Counted from the stretch's first letter, positions 51,638-60,947 are shown. The stretch is DNA of 64,000 nucleotides from Affinirhizobium straminoryzae (GCF_007004135.1 NZ_VJMG01000015.1:1-64000); one strand, 5' to 3'. Notes: a model not told the origin generated them from the letters alone. Numbers and translations are program-made.

Positions 51638-53311
51638 ATGGAAGATCTCAGCACGCGACGGCACCAGATATTTCCAGTGCTTTCCCCGGACCAGATCGAG
51701 ATGGCGAGACGCTTTGCGAGCGGCGAGCCAGTCCGGTTTTCACCCGGCGAGGCCATCTATTCGGTCGGAGATCGTCAGGCGCCCGCCTGGCTGGTGATCG
51801 AGGGCAGCATGGAGGTCTATCGTCACGAGGGGCTTTCCGGCGAAGCGCCGATCACCTGCCATGGTGTCGGCCAGCTGTCCGGCGAGGTCAACCAGCTCTC
51901 CGGCCGGCCGACGCTTGCCGGTGCACGCGCCGGGCAGACGGGCTGCACGGCCATGCCCTTCGACGCCGCCCATCTGCGCGCACTGGTCATCGGCTCCGCA
52001 GAGGTCGGCGAAGTCATCATGCGCGCGCTCATCCTGCGTCGCGTCAACCTCATCGATACCGGGGCGGGCTCGGTGCTGATCGGCATCGCCGGCAATGCGG
52101 CCCTCGCCCGCCTGCAGGGCTTTCTGACACGCGGCGCCTTTCCCTACACCGTCCTGGATGCCGCGATCGAGGGAGAAGGCAAGGCGCTGATCGATCGCCT
52201 CGGTATCCAGGCCGCCGAACTGCCGCTGATGGTCTGTCCGAACGGAACGATCCTTCGCAACCCGAGCGATGCCGAAGCAGCGACCTGTCTTGGCATGACC
52301 CCGGACCTGCCCCTGGGCAAGATCTATGATGTAGCGATCGTCGGCGCCGGTCCCGCAGGGCTTGCAACCGCCGTCTATGCCGCATCCGAAGGGCTTTCCG
52401 TGATCGTCCTCGACGAACGCGCCGTGGGCGGTCAGGCTGGCGCCTCCTCACGCATCGAAAACTATCTCGGTTTCCCCACCGGCATTTCAGGACAGGCGCT
52501 CGCCGGCCGGGCCTACAACCAGGCGCTCAAGTTCGGCGCGGAAGTGGTGCTGCCCGTCGCTGTCGAGGACCTGGTTCCGGCGCAACGCACCGGCAGCTTC
52601 CTGTCGCTTGCCCTTGCAGGCGGCAGACGGGTGGAGGCCCGCACGATCGTCGTCGCCTCCGGCGCGCGCTACCGGCGCCCGGAGATCGACGGCATCGCGG
52701 CTTTCGAGGGCAACGGCATTTCCTACTGGGCCTCGCCCATCGAGGCAAAGCTCTGCGCCGGACAGGATGTGGTTCTCGTCGGCGGCGGCAACTCGGCCGG
52801 TCAGGCCATCGCGTTCCTTGCGCCGCAGGTCAGCAAGCTCCATCTCGTGGTGCGCCGCGCGCTGGAAGAAACCATGTCCCGGTATCTGATCGATCGCATC
52901 AAAGCGCTGCCAAACGTTGTCTTCCACCTGAATTGCGAGGTGGATGCCATCGAAGGCAATGCGGCGCAGAGGTTATGCTCCGCAACCGTGCGCAACCGTC
53001 GCGACGGCAGCATGGCGCAATTGCCGCTGCATCATCTGTTCCTGTTCATCGGTGCCGATCCCAATTCCGGCTGGGTCCGTGACCATATCCGCACCGACCC
53101 CAAGGGGTTCATCATCACCGGCCAGGGCTTCGATGCGGCGGGCGAACAGACGCGGAGGCCGCTGCCGCTGGAAACGAGCCTGCCGAACGTGTTTGCGATC
53201 GGCGATGTCCGCGCCGGCTCGACCAAACGGGTCGCCGCAGCGGTGGGCGAAGGCGCGGCCGTCGTCGCACAGATCCACTTGGCCCTCCACCATATCGGCG
53301 CCCGCCGCTGA
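51638..53311 (+). CDS. cNMP-binding domain fused to thioredoxin-reductase-like flavoprotein
   Basis: A 557-residue three-part protein. Residues ~10-130 form a cyclic-nucleotide-binding-like domain (FSPGEAIYSVGDRQAPAWLVIEGSMEVYRHEG ... GQLSGEVNQLSGRPTL). Residues ~135-225 resemble a thioredoxin-fold insert (LARLQGFLTRGAFPYTVLDAAIEGEGKALIDRLGI). From ~230 there is a TrxB-like FAD/NAD module (YDVAIVGAGPAGLATAVYAASEGLSVIVLDERAVGGQAGASSRIENYLGFP; DVVLVGGGNSAGQAIAFLA; NVFAIGDVRAGSTKRVAAAVGEGAAVV). Where TrxB has the redox CATC, this protein reads ISYWASPIEAK, so the disulfide is absent. ATG at 51638 after AGGGGAAATCG. Confidence 0.85.
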   Translation: MEDLSTRRHQIFPVLSPDQIEMARRFASGEPVRFSPGEAIYSVGDRQAPAWLVIEGSMEVYRHEGLSGEAPITCHGVGQLSGEVNQLSGRPTLAGARAGQTGCTAMPFDAAHLRALVIGSAEVGEVIMRALILRRVNLIDTGAGSVLIGIAGNAALARLQGFLTRGAFPYTVLDAAIEGEGKALIDRLGIQAAELPLMVCPNGTILRNPSDAEAATCLGMTPDLPLGKIYDVAIVGAGPAGLATAVYAASEGLSVIVLDERAVGGQAGASSRIENYLGFPTGISGQALAGRAYNQALKFGAEVVLPVAVEDLVPAQRTGSFLSLALAGGRRVEARTIVVASGARYRRPEIDGIAAFEGNGISYWASPIEAKLCAGQDVVLVGGGNSAGQAIAFLAPQVSKLHLVVRRALEETMSRYLIDRIKALPNVVFHLNCEVDAIEGNAAQRLCSATVRNRRDGSMAQLPLHHLFLFIGADPNSGWVRDHIRTDPKGFIITGQGFDAAGEQTRRPLPLETSLPNVFAIGDVRAGSTKRVAAAVGEGAAVVAQIHLALHHIGARR

Positions 53312-53468
53312 GGCAATTCCGTAAAGGCAGAAACCGGATGGCGTGCGCCATTGCGCGAACCGAATGAGACGCCGAATGAGACAGGGCGTTTCGGGCGGGT
53401 TCCGTTCCACGGACGCGATCGAAGGGCTGACGCCGCCCTTTCCAAGCGAGGTCAGCCGGCGCATGCTC

Positions 53469-54584
53469 CTACAGCGCGGAGGCTCCCAGCTGTCGACCAT
53501 AGGCGACGATATCCCGGCCGACACCGATGCGGTCTGCCTCATAGCGACGCAAGGCGGCCGGGAGCTCCTCTGTCGCGGCAAGGCAATGGCTGAGCGCCAT
53601 CACGTCGCCGGCCGCCTTGGACACCCCCATGGCCGTATGTGGACGTGCCACGAAGGCGGCATCCCCGATAAGGGCGATCGAGCGGCCGATCATGCGCGGC
53701 GCTTCGTAATCGAAGATGCCCTGGATGGAGGGCAGCGGCTCTGCCGCCACCGCAAGCGCGAACTGCGGCGGCAGCACGCGCGTGGCATCCGCACGCAAGG
53801 CCACAAGACGATCCTCGGACAGCCCGCCGCGCGGCAGCGAAAAGACGTGGCTTTGCCGGTCCTTGTCTGTAAAGGTTGCAGCCAGATCCTGCTGCGGCAC
53901 CGGCCGAAACCAGACCCAGTTGTAACGACGGCGGCCAACGTCCGTTTCGCCCTTCGGCCCCGGAACGAGATAGCCAAGCACGTGCACGCCCGGCGCGATG
54001 TAGAAGGCGAAGCGATCGAGAAGCATGGCGGCCGCTCGTGGCAGGGCTGCTTCCGGAACAAGGCCGCGCCAAGCGACATAACCGGCATAGCGATTTCCGC
54101 TGTCATCCGGGTTGACCGCGGCGCGCACCATCGAGCCAAGGCCATCGGCTCCGATGACGAGATCGGCCCTCTCCGTCTCGCCGCCGCCAAAGACGATCTC
54201 CGCGCCGTCATCCCCGTCGCGCACAGCGATGGCGGCGCGACCAAGCGCATAGGTCTCGGGTGCGATGCGGGACGCGACCGTTTCGAACAGGACGTCCCAG
54301 GAGATCTGGGTCTGCGGCATGTCAAGCCTGTGCGCCACGCTGCCATTACGCGCCAGATAGACGCGTTCGCGGGCGACGACACCGACATGCGCCACATGTT
54401 CGCATCCGATCAATCGCAAGATGTGCAGCAGATCGCGCTGGCCGACCAGGCCGGCACCTCGCCCCGCAAGACCATGTCCAGAGCGTTCGAAGATACGCAC
54501 ATCATGGCCGGCCTGCTGCAGCAGGATGCCGGCAAAGAGACCCGCAAGGGAACCGCCCACAATCCTGACAGTCAGTTTTCGCAT
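53469..54584 (-). CDS. FAD-dependent aromatic-type monooxygenase
   Basis: A 371-residue class A flavin monooxygenase. N-terminal FAD motif KLTVRIVGGSLAGLFAGILLQQAGHDVRIFERS, the DG-type motif RADLVIGADGLGSMVRAAV and the C-terminal GDAAFVARPHTAMGVSKAAGDVMALSHCL. By eye it is closest to 2,6-dihydroxypyridine 3-monooxygenase-like proteins, hydroxylating an aromatic ring with NADPH and O2. ATG at 54582-54584 after GAGGAGGCGACG; an upstream in-frame extension is rejected. Neighbours are unrelated flavoproteins, so the substrate is open. Confidence 0.85.
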   Translation of the reverse strand: MRKLTVRIVGGSLAGLFAGILLQQAGHDVRIFERSGHGLAGRGAGLVGQRDLLHILRLIGCEHVAHVGVVARERVYLARNGSVAHRLDMPQTQISWDVLFETVASRIAPETYALGRAAIAVRDGDDGAEIVFGGGETERADLVIGADGLGSMVRAAVNPDDSGNRYAGYVAWRGLVPEAALPRAAAMLLDRFAFYIAPGVHVLGYLVPGPKGETDVGRRRYNWVWFRPVPQQDLAATFTDKDRQSHVFSLPRGGLSEDRLVALRADATRVLPPQFALAVAAEPLPSIQGIFDYEAPRMIGRSIALIGDAAFVARPHTAMGVSKAAGDVMALSHCLAATEELPAALRRYEADRIGVGRDIVAYGRQLGASAL

Positions 54585-54919
54585 CGTCGCCTCCTCAGCG
54601 TCAGGCCCTTGCTGCCGATGGCAATACGGGCCAGACATGACCACCATCTAAGGCCGGCCGTATGTCCGGAGCACGTGGATGACACCCGGAATGACCGGGA
54701 CATTCATGGGCTTCGGGCCGAAGGCGACCGACCGGCTTGTGCCCGTCAGAATATGATCGGTGCGCCGGTCTCTGGAATCATCGGGTGGTATGGCGCGACC
54801 TGCACGGAGGTATGGGTTGCGCAACGCAGGAAAGCGCCCCTCACGGAAACGGTTTGCGCAGGCGCGATGCATGCGTCGCGGCCGGTTGCGCCGCCGTGAT
54901 GCCGATCATGGTGACCGTG
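54585..54919. other. 335-bp intergenic region
   Basis: Between the monooxygenase start and the GntR stop, both on the minus strand. Short open frames are not credible genes. It should hold the monooxygenase promoter; no clear operator or terminator was found. Confidence 0.5.
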
Positions 54920-55696
54920 TCAGGCGCGAAAACCCACAATGCCGCCATTGCGCGCGATCACTCGGCGCACATCGCTTTCGGCGCCGTCGAGGAGGGTGAG
55001 CGTCGCGGCGCGGGCGCGAGGTTCGTCGCGGGTGGAAATTGCGTCCAGCAATGCGCGGTGCAAGGGAATGGCGTGGCGCTGGTCGCCGGTGATTTCGTCC
55101 GACAGCCGGAAACTGATCAGCAGCGCCACCTCGATCATGCCCGACAGGCTGCCGATCAGATCGTTGCCGGTGAAGCGCAGGATCGCCAGATGGAATTGCA
55201 GATCCGGCAGGGCGAACGCGGCATTGTCGCTGGCCGCCTCCTCCATGCGCTGCATGATCTCCCGCAGCGTTGCAATCTGCTCGGCGGTGGCGCGGCGGGC
55301 GCAAAGCGCTGCGGCCTCCGGTTCGATGGCACGGCGCAGTTCGAACAGCGCCACGACATCATCGATCTTTGGAGAGGCAAAGCGCCACAGCAGAAGATCG
55401 GGGTCCAGATGGTTCCAGTCGGCACGCGGGCGCACGCGGGTGCCCGTCTTCTGCCGTGCCTCGATCATGCCCTTGCCGGACAGAACCTTCAGACCCTCGC
55501 GCAGAACGCTGCGGGTCACGTCAAAACGCTGACACAACTCATCGGCGGGCGGCAACACCTCGCCTGCGCCAAAGACGCCCGAGACGATCATGTGACCCAG
55601 CCGCCGCACCAGGATCTCGTGCAGATTGCCACCGCGACCGCCATCGCCGCCAAGGGCCACCGAGAAATGCACAGGGTCTAAGCTCGTCTTGATCAT
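54920..55696 (-). CDS. GntR/FCD-family transcriptional regulator
   Basis: A 258-residue FadR-type regulator. Winged helix LHEILVRRLGHMIVSGVFGAGEVLPPADELCQRFDVTRSVLREGLKVLSGKGMIEARQKTGTRVRPRADWN, then an FCD domain (DDVVALFELRRAIEPEAAALCARRA; DLQFHLAILRFTGNDLIG; HRALLDAI) with the usual Asp/His metal ligands. ATG at 55694-55696 after GAAGG. It is divergent from the SDR gene and should regulate it. Sugar-acid ligands are common in this subgroup (galactonate or gluconate type). Confidence 0.9.
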   Translation of the reverse strand: MIKTSLDPVHFSVALGGDGGRGGNLHEILVRRLGHMIVSGVFGAGEVLPPADELCQRFDVTRSVLREGLKVLSGKGMIEARQKTGTRVRPRADWNHLDPDLLLWRFASPKIDDVVALFELRRAIEPEAAALCARRATAEQIATLREIMQRMEEAASDNAAFALPDLQFHLAILRFTGNDLIGSLSGMIEVALLISFRLSDEITGDQRHAIPLHRALLDAISTRDEPRARAATLTLLDGAESDVRRVIARNGGIVGFRA

Positions 55697-55762
55697 CTGA
55701 AACCTTCGGGATGAAGCCTCGAAGCGCCGGTGACGCCGCGCGCATAGAAACGCTCGCGCTTC

Positions 55763-55777
55763 GATGCATACTGCATC
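55763..55777. promoter_or_regulatory. Inverted repeat in the GntR/SDR divergent promoter
   Basis: GATGCA-TAC-TGCATC, perfect 6-bp arms, between the divergent start codons. It is a reasonable operator for the adjacent GntR protein. Confidence 0.5.
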
Positions 55778-55873
55778 CCCGGTCAAAGATGGTATGGAAA
55801 AATTCCGAATAATCGAAATATACAACATTATCCCTCAGGCATCCCGCCACCCCTCTTCCGGAGTCGGACCACG

Positions 55874-56650
55874 ATGACGTTCCAGCACCCTTTCGCCACC
55901 TATCCCAGCCTGCAGGACCGAAGCATCTTCATCACCGGCGGCGGCAGCGGCATCGGCGCAAGTCTGGTGCGGCACTTTTCAGCACAGGGCAGCCGCGTCA
56001 CCTTCGTCGACATCGCAGAACAACCCTCGAAGGTTCTGGTGGAGGAGATCGCGGGAAAGGGTCACACAGCACCGCTCTTCCTGCCCTGCGACCTGCGGGA
56101 CACCGATGCGCTGCGCCAGGCCATTCACGTGGCGGCAAAGACGCATGGTCCGGTGACGGCTCTCCTCAACAACGCCGGCAATGACGACAGGCATCGTACC
56201 GAAGACGTGACGCCCGCCTACTGGGACGACCGGATGAGCGTCAACCTGAAGCACCAGTTCTTTGCTGCCCAGGCCGTGCGGCCGATGATGCGTGACGCCG
56301 GCGGCGGCTCCATCATCAATTTCAGCTCCATCACCTGGATGGTCGGGGATGCCGATTGCCCCGCCTATGTCACTGCCAAGGCGGCCGTCTGGGGCATGAC
56401 CCGCGCACTCGCCCGCGAATTCGGCCCGGAACGCATCCGGGTGAATGCCCTCGTGCCGGGCTGGGTGATGACGGAACGTCAGATGAAGCTGTGGCTGGAC
56501 GCAGCCGGCGAGCGCCAGATCCGCGACCGTCAGTGCCTGGAGGACAAGGTGCAGCCGGACGACATCGCCCGCATGGCACTGTTCCTGGCGGCAGACGACA
56601 GCCGCATGTGCACCAGCCAGCAATTCGTCGTGGACGGCGGCTGGATCTGA
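55874..56650 (+). CDS. SDR-family dehydrogenase (sugar dehydrogenase-like)
   Basis: A 258-residue classical SDR. Cofactor motif FITGGGSGIGASLVRHFSAQGSRVTFVDIAEQ (acidic Asp suggests NAD), NNAGND, catalytic Ser in IINFSSITW, YxxxK as YVTAK, and C-terminal QFVVDGGWI. The PGWVMTERQMKLWLDAAGE loop resembles L-arabinose/galactose/rhamnose 1-dehydrogenase-type SDRs. It is divergent from a GntR regulator, so a sugar- or sugar-acid-inducible dehydrogenase is likely. Confidence 0.9.
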   Translation: MTFQHPFATYPSLQDRSIFITGGGSGIGASLVRHFSAQGSRVTFVDIAEQPSKVLVEEIAGKGHTAPLFLPCDLRDTDALRQAIHVAAKTHGPVTALLNNAGNDDRHRTEDVTPAYWDDRMSVNLKHQFFAAQAVRPMMRDAGGGSIINFSSITWMVGDADCPAYVTAKAAVWGMTRALAREFGPERIRVNALVPGWVMTERQMKLWLDAAGERQIRDRQCLEDKVQPDDIARMALFLAADDSRMCTSQQFVVDGGWI

Positions 56651-57063
56651 TTGCCGCGTGCGGTGCCATGCGACCGACGCAGCGATCGCATGGCCGACGT
56701 CTCCCCATCGACAGATCCTTGCATGGAATGCGCCGGCGGCATCACGACATCTGGCGGGATGTCAGCGCTCACGTTCCCGCACGCCAGGAACGCAGCTGCG
56801 CAAAGGGCACACGCGCCTCCGGTTTATTTTTATGAATATTCATAATTTTCATTTCGCTGTCATGAGAGAGGATTAGTCCGGGGTACCGAAGGACAAGGAC
56901 ACCGGCGCAACGGTTCGGGTGCCATCGAAGGCGATGGTTCCGTGAGCCGTCTGACGACCATGCGCATGGTGCCCCGGCCCCTTCACGGATGGTGTGTGTC
57001 CGCGCCCGGGCACGGATCCATCGCGCCCTGTTTTTGATCCCGTCAGCAGAAGGTCCTCCAGTC
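56651..57063. other. 413-bp intergenic region with AT-rich core
   Basis: No gene is supported. An unusually AT-rich patch (about 56822-56860) contains a 16-bp palindrome and probably marks the promoter region of the autotransporter-type gene. Confidence 0.5.
56830..56845. promoter_or_regulatory. AT-rich 16-bp palindrome
   Basis: TTATGAATATTCATAA, perfect, in otherwise GC-rich DNA 220 bp before the autotransporter-type gene. Possible operator. Confidence 0.5.
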
Positions 57064-59004
57064 ATGTTGTCTCCTGTTTCCGGCTTCCGCCGACGCGCAG
57101 CGTCCGGCCGCGGCCTTGCCTCCTTGCGCGCACTTTGTCTGCGCAGCTGTGCGATTTTCCCGGCGGCGGCGGCCGCTGCAATGCTGATGTCCGCCCCCCG
57201 TCCGGCAAGCGCGCAGGAGCCGTGGGTCATGGTCGAACGCACTTTCTTTGCAGGCAGCGATGCCGATGCAGCCCGCGGCCAGGGCGTGACCACCGACGGA
57301 ACGAACTGGTTCTTTTCCGGCACGCATTCGCTGGAAATTGCCAATCCCGGCTACACCACCGTGCGCATAGACCGCGATGCGATCGCCGCGAACCTGAAGG
57401 TGCCCTCGCAATATTCCGACATCGGCCTCAACCATATCGGCGATATCGATTACGCGAACGGGCTCCTCTACATCTCGCTGGATTCCAGCAACCGCGATCC
57501 CGTCACGGGCAACAAGTATTCAAACCCGGTGATTGCCGTCTACAATGCATCCGACCTCAGCTACACCGGCAATGCCTATGTTCTCGATCCGCCGCATGGC
57601 ATTCATGACATCGCAAGCTGGGTTGCCGTCGATGCCAAGGCCGGACTCGCCTATGGCATGGCCTATGACAATGCCAGCGAGATGGCCGTCTACCGGCTCT
57701 CCGATTTCAGCTTCGTGAAGTATATCACGCTGTCTGAAACCGTCGACCAGGCCCAGGGCGGCAAGCTTCTGGATGGCTGGATGTATTTTGCCACCGATGG
57801 CGACGCCAAGACACTCTACCGGGCCAATCTGGAGACCGGAAAGGTCGAGGTCATCGGCAACCTCAACATCAATGCCGAGCAGGAGGTCGAGGGCCTGTCC
57901 ATGCGCTGGACCGATGCGGGCTGGTCGATGAACGTACTGAACCGCGAGGAGAGTTTTCCCGGCAGCGGTGCAGAAGGCGTCGGCTTCTACAAGTATCTCC
58001 GCCCCTGGGGTAACGCGCTCTCCGGCGAAATCCATGCCGACATCACTGCAGGCCTGATGGATGACACCCGCTTCCTGCGGGACGCCGCCAACAACCGCCT
58101 GCTGGCGGCACTGGCGAAGGACAATGGCACGGCACCGGCCGCAACAGGCCCGGCTGCCGCACCCGCCTCGGCAGATCCCGACGCCGCAACCTTCTGGACG
58201 GACGGCATCCGCGGCAGAAGCGATGTGACCGGCAGCGGCTACCTGGCCGATGCCGAGCGCACGTCCAGCGGCCTGATTGCGGGCGTCGACATTCCCGTCA
58301 GCTCCTGGCGTCTCGGCCTCATCGGCAGCTACAGTCGCACCAATTTCGATGTTGCAAACCGCTTCTCCACGGCCAGTTCGGACAATTACCAGTTCGGCGT
58401 GTTTGCGGGCACGCAGTGGGATGCGATTGGCCTGCGCTTCGGTGCCTCCTATGGCCGCCACGACATTTCCACCCGGCGGGACGTGATCTTCCCGGCCTTT
58501 GGCGAAAGGCTGACGGCGGACTATGACGCAGCCACCAGCCAGGCCTATGGCGAGATCGACTACCGCTTCACCGCGGACCAGTTCGAGTTCCGGCCCTTTG
58601 CCGGATTACGCTATGTGCAGGTCAAGACGGACGGGTTTTCCGAAAGCGGCGGCACCATTGCGGCACTCGGCAGCAATGGCGGCACCGACAGCAACCTGTT
58701 CTCCACGGTCGGCCTGCGCGTGAACACGAAGATCGAAGGCGCCGACAATCCGACCTTCGTCCACGGCATGATCGGCTGGCAGCATGCCATGCGCGATGTG
58801 ACGCCGGAAACGACGTTCACCATGACCAGCGGCGCCTCGTTCGAAAGCCCAGGCGTGCCGGTTGCGAAGGACGCGCTGGCGCTGGATTTCGGGGTCGATG
58901 TCGCGCTCACCGAGCAGTCCGCCCTGCGGGCCAGCTATTCCGGCCAGTTCGCCGACAACAGCCGCAACCATGCGGTCAAGCTCGGCCTGGACGTCCGGTT
59001 CTGA
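57064..59004 (+). CDS. Autotransporter-barrel protein with beta-propeller-like passenger
   Basis: A 646-residue outer-membrane protein. A long signal region (to about residue 50, ending PRPASAQ) precedes a ~310-residue passenger with repeating strand patterns (GVTTDGTNWFFSGTHSLEIAN; NHIGDIDYANGLLYISLDS; GIHDIASWVAVDAKAGLAYG; MAVYRLSDFSFVKYITL; KLLDGWMYFATDGDAKTLYRANLETGKVEVIG), suggesting a propeller. An Ala/Pro-rich linker (APAATGPAAAPASADPDAA) follows. The last ~260 residues form an autotransporter beta-domain (TSSGLIAGVDIPVSSWRLGLIGSYSRTNF ... YGEIDYRF ... VKLGLDVRF) ending in Phe. ATG at 57064 is chosen for its signal peptide; an upstream ATG (56989) lacks a ribosome site. Confidence 0.82.
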   Translation: MLSPVSGFRRRAASGRGLASLRALCLRSCAIFPAAAAAAMLMSAPRPASAQEPWVMVERTFFAGSDADAARGQGVTTDGTNWFFSGTHSLEIANPGYTTVRIDRDAIAANLKVPSQYSDIGLNHIGDIDYANGLLYISLDSSNRDPVTGNKYSNPVIAVYNASDLSYTGNAYVLDPPHGIHDIASWVAVDAKAGLAYGMAYDNASEMAVYRLSDFSFVKYITLSETVDQAQGGKLLDGWMYFATDGDAKTLYRANLETGKVEVIGNLNINAEQEVEGLSMRWTDAGWSMNVLNREESFPGSGAEGVGFYKYLRPWGNALSGEIHADITAGLMDDTRFLRDAANNRLLAALAKDNGTAPAATGPAAAPASADPDAATFWTDGIRGRSDVTGSGYLADAERTSSGLIAGVDIPVSSWRLGLIGSYSRTNFDVANRFSTASSDNYQFGVFAGTQWDAIGLRFGASYGRHDISTRRDVIFPAFGERLTADYDAATSQAYGEIDYRFTADQFEFRPFAGLRYVQVKTDGFSESGGTIAALGSNGGTDSNLFSTVGLRVNTKIEGADNPTFVHGMIGWQHAMRDVTPETTFTMTSGASFESPGVPVAKDALALDFGVDVALTEQSALRASYSGQFADNSRNHAVKLGLDVRF

Positions 59005-59011
59005 TCAAGAG

Positions 59012-59043
59012 GGTGCACCGGCACGCATGAAAGCCGGTGCACC
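59012..59043 (+). terminator. Stem-loop after the autotransporter-type gene
   Basis: Perfect 11-bp stem GGTGCACCGGC/GCCGGTGCACC (59012-59022, 59033-59043), 10-base loop, 8 bp past the stop. Weak T content after it. Confidence 0.7.
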
Positions 59044-59112
59044 ATGGTTTGAGGGCGCGTCCGCCGCATCGCTAGCAGACTGCCGTCAAAAGACAACCAG
59101 CCCATTCGACGC

Positions 59113-59135
59113 GGGCGCCGGCGGAACCGGCGCCC
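59113..59135 (-). terminator. Stem-loop after the flavin monooxygenase gene
   Basis: Perfect 9-bp stem GGGCGCCGG/CCGGCGCCC (59113-59121, 59127-59135), 5-base loop, 10 bp past the leftward gene. No T-run. Confidence 0.6.
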
Positions 59136-59144
59136 GGACAGGGA

Positions 59145-60947
59145 TCAGGACAGATGATGCGGCTTCGTCATCCCGTAGACGGGTGTCTCGAGGCCGACCT
59201 GACGGGCTTTCAGCTGCAGCGACAGATATTGCGAGTAATGGCGCGACTGGTGCAGGTTGCCACCGTGGAACCACAGCGCCTGCTGCTGCGTCGGCTTCCA
59301 CATGTTGCGCTGTTCGCCTTCCCAGGGACCGGGATCCTTGGTCGTGCCGGAGCCGAGGCCCCAGCATTTGCCCACCTTGTCTGCCACCTCGCGCGAGATG
59401 AGATCGGCGGCCCAGCCGTTCATCGAGCCGTAGCCGGTGGCATAGACGATAAGATCGGCCGGCAGCTCCGTGCCGTCCTTCAGCACCACGGCGTTTTCGG
59501 TCAGATGCGACACGTCGGAGCCGGATTTCAGCCTGATCGAACCGTCGATGACAAGGTCGCAGGCGCCCACATCGATGTAGTAGCCGGAGCCGCGCCGCAG
59601 GTATTTCATGAAGAGGCCGGACCCGTCATCGCCGAAATCCAGCATGAAACCGGCCTGTTCGAGCGCCTTGTAGAAGTCCGCATCCTGCTCGCGGATCCTG
59701 TCGTAGATCGGGATCTGGAACTCGTGCATAATGCGGTAGGGCAGCGAGGCGAAAATGAGATCGGCCTTGCGCGTCGTCATGCCGCCAGCAACTGCCCGCT
59801 CGGAATAGAGATCGCCAAGACCGATCTCCATCAGCGAATCCGACTTGACGATATGAGTGGACGAGCGCTGCACCATCGTCACATCCGCTCCCGCTTCCCA
59901 GAGCGCCGCGCAGATATCATGCGCCGAATTGTTCGAGCCGATCACGACGACCTTTCTGCCGGCATAGGCATCCGGGCCCGGATGCTGCGAGGAATGCTGC
60001 TGCTCGCCCCGGAAAATGTCCTGGCCCGGGAATTTCGGCACATTGGCCTTGCCGGACATGCCGGTGGCCAGCACCAGCTGTTTCGGCTTCAGCACCACCT
60101 CCTGGCCGGCACGTTCGACGATCACGGTCCATTCGCCGGTTCCCTCGTCATACTGCGCCGATTTGGCCGTGGTGGAACCCCAATAGTTGAGTTCCATGAC
60201 CTTCGTGTACATTTCCAGCCAGTCACCCACCTTGTCCTTGGGCGTGAAGACCGGCCAGTTTTCCGGGAAGGGAATATAGGGCAGATGATCGTACCAGACG
60301 GGGTCGTGAAGGCAGAGTGACTTGTAGCGCTTGCGCCAGCTGTCGCCGGGCCGTTCGTTCTTCTCGATGATGATGGCGGGCACGCCGAGCTGGCGAAGCC
60401 GGGCACCGAGCGCAATGCCGCCCTGCCCACCGCCGATGATCACCACATAGGGCTGGACGGAATAGCCGAGCTCGGCAGCCTCCGCCTCGCGCTTTTCCTT
60501 CCAGGTCCGGCGGTTGCGGTCATGCCCATGCTCGGCGCCCATCGGACGGCGAACGCCCTTCGGCTCTTCATGGCCCTTCAGTTCCGTCATGGTGGTCAGC
60601 AGGGTCCAGATCAGGCCGTCCTTCAGACGGATATGGCCATAGCCGCGGGCAACGTTCGTCTCGAACTCGAACCAGCCTTCGGTCACGCCACCGGCCTCGG
60701 ATGCCGCCTCCTTCGTATCCTGCACGAAACGGGAAGGTTTCGTTGCGGCAAGCTGGTTCTGCAGCATGTCGCGCACCTGTTCATGGCCCTCCATGGTCTT
60801 CAGGTTCCAGGTGAAGGTTACCAGATCGCGCCAGTAGCATTCGGCCTGAAACAGGTTGACAGCGGCATCGATATCGCCGCCTTCCAGCGCCTTGCCAAGC
60901 TTGGCAAGAACAGTGTCGATCCGGGTTGCGGGGCTTGTGTCAAGCAT
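59145..60947 (-). CDS. SnoaL-domain/flavin-containing monooxygenase fusion
   Basis: A 600-residue class B flavoprotein. Residues ~1-135 are an NTF2/SnoaL-like domain (LGKALEGGDIDAAVNLFQAECYWRDLVTFTWNLKTMEGHEQV). FAD motif VVIIGGGQGGIALGARLRQLGVPAIIIEKNERPGDSWRKRYKSLCLHDP is at about 170. The fingerprint FRGEQQHSSQHPG lies just before the NADPH motif VVVIGSNNSAHDICAAL. It fits the FMO/YUCCA-type FxGxxxHSS rather than the Baeyer-Villiger form ending in Trp. ATG at 60945-60947 lies 6 bases after GGAGGAG; two upstream ATGs overlap that site. It follows the alcohol dehydrogenase gene (122-bp gap) in a sigma-54 operon. Confidence 0.87.
   Translation of the reverse strand: MLDTSPATRIDTVLAKLGKALEGGDIDAAVNLFQAECYWRDLVTFTWNLKTMEGHEQVRDMLQNQLAATKPSRFVQDTKEAASEAGGVTEGWFEFETNVARGYGHIRLKDGLIWTLLTTMTELKGHEEPKGVRRPMGAEHGHDRNRRTWKEKREAEAAELGYSVQPYVVIIGGGQGGIALGARLRQLGVPAIIIEKNERPGDSWRKRYKSLCLHDPVWYDHLPYIPFPENWPVFTPKDKVGDWLEMYTKVMELNYWGSTTAKSAQYDEGTGEWTVIVERAGQEVVLKPKQLVLATGMSGKANVPKFPGQDIFRGEQQHSSQHPGPDAYAGRKVVVIGSNNSAHDICAALWEAGADVTMVQRSSTHIVKSDSLMEIGLGDLYSERAVAGGMTTRKADLIFASLPYRIMHEFQIPIYDRIREQDADFYKALEQAGFMLDFGDDGSGLFMKYLRRGSGYYIDVGACDLVIDGSIRLKSGSDVSHLTENAVVLKDGTELPADLIVYATGYGSMNGWAADLISREVADKVGKCWGLGSGTTKDPGPWEGEQRNMWKPTQQQALWFHGGNLHQSRHYSQYLSLQLKARQVGLETPVYGMTKPHHLS

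Noticed and set aside
59145-60947. Baeyer-Villiger monooxygenase annotation
   Set aside because: The fingerprint reads FxGxxxHSSQH rather than FxGxxxHxxxW, so a general FMO/YUCCA-type call is safer.
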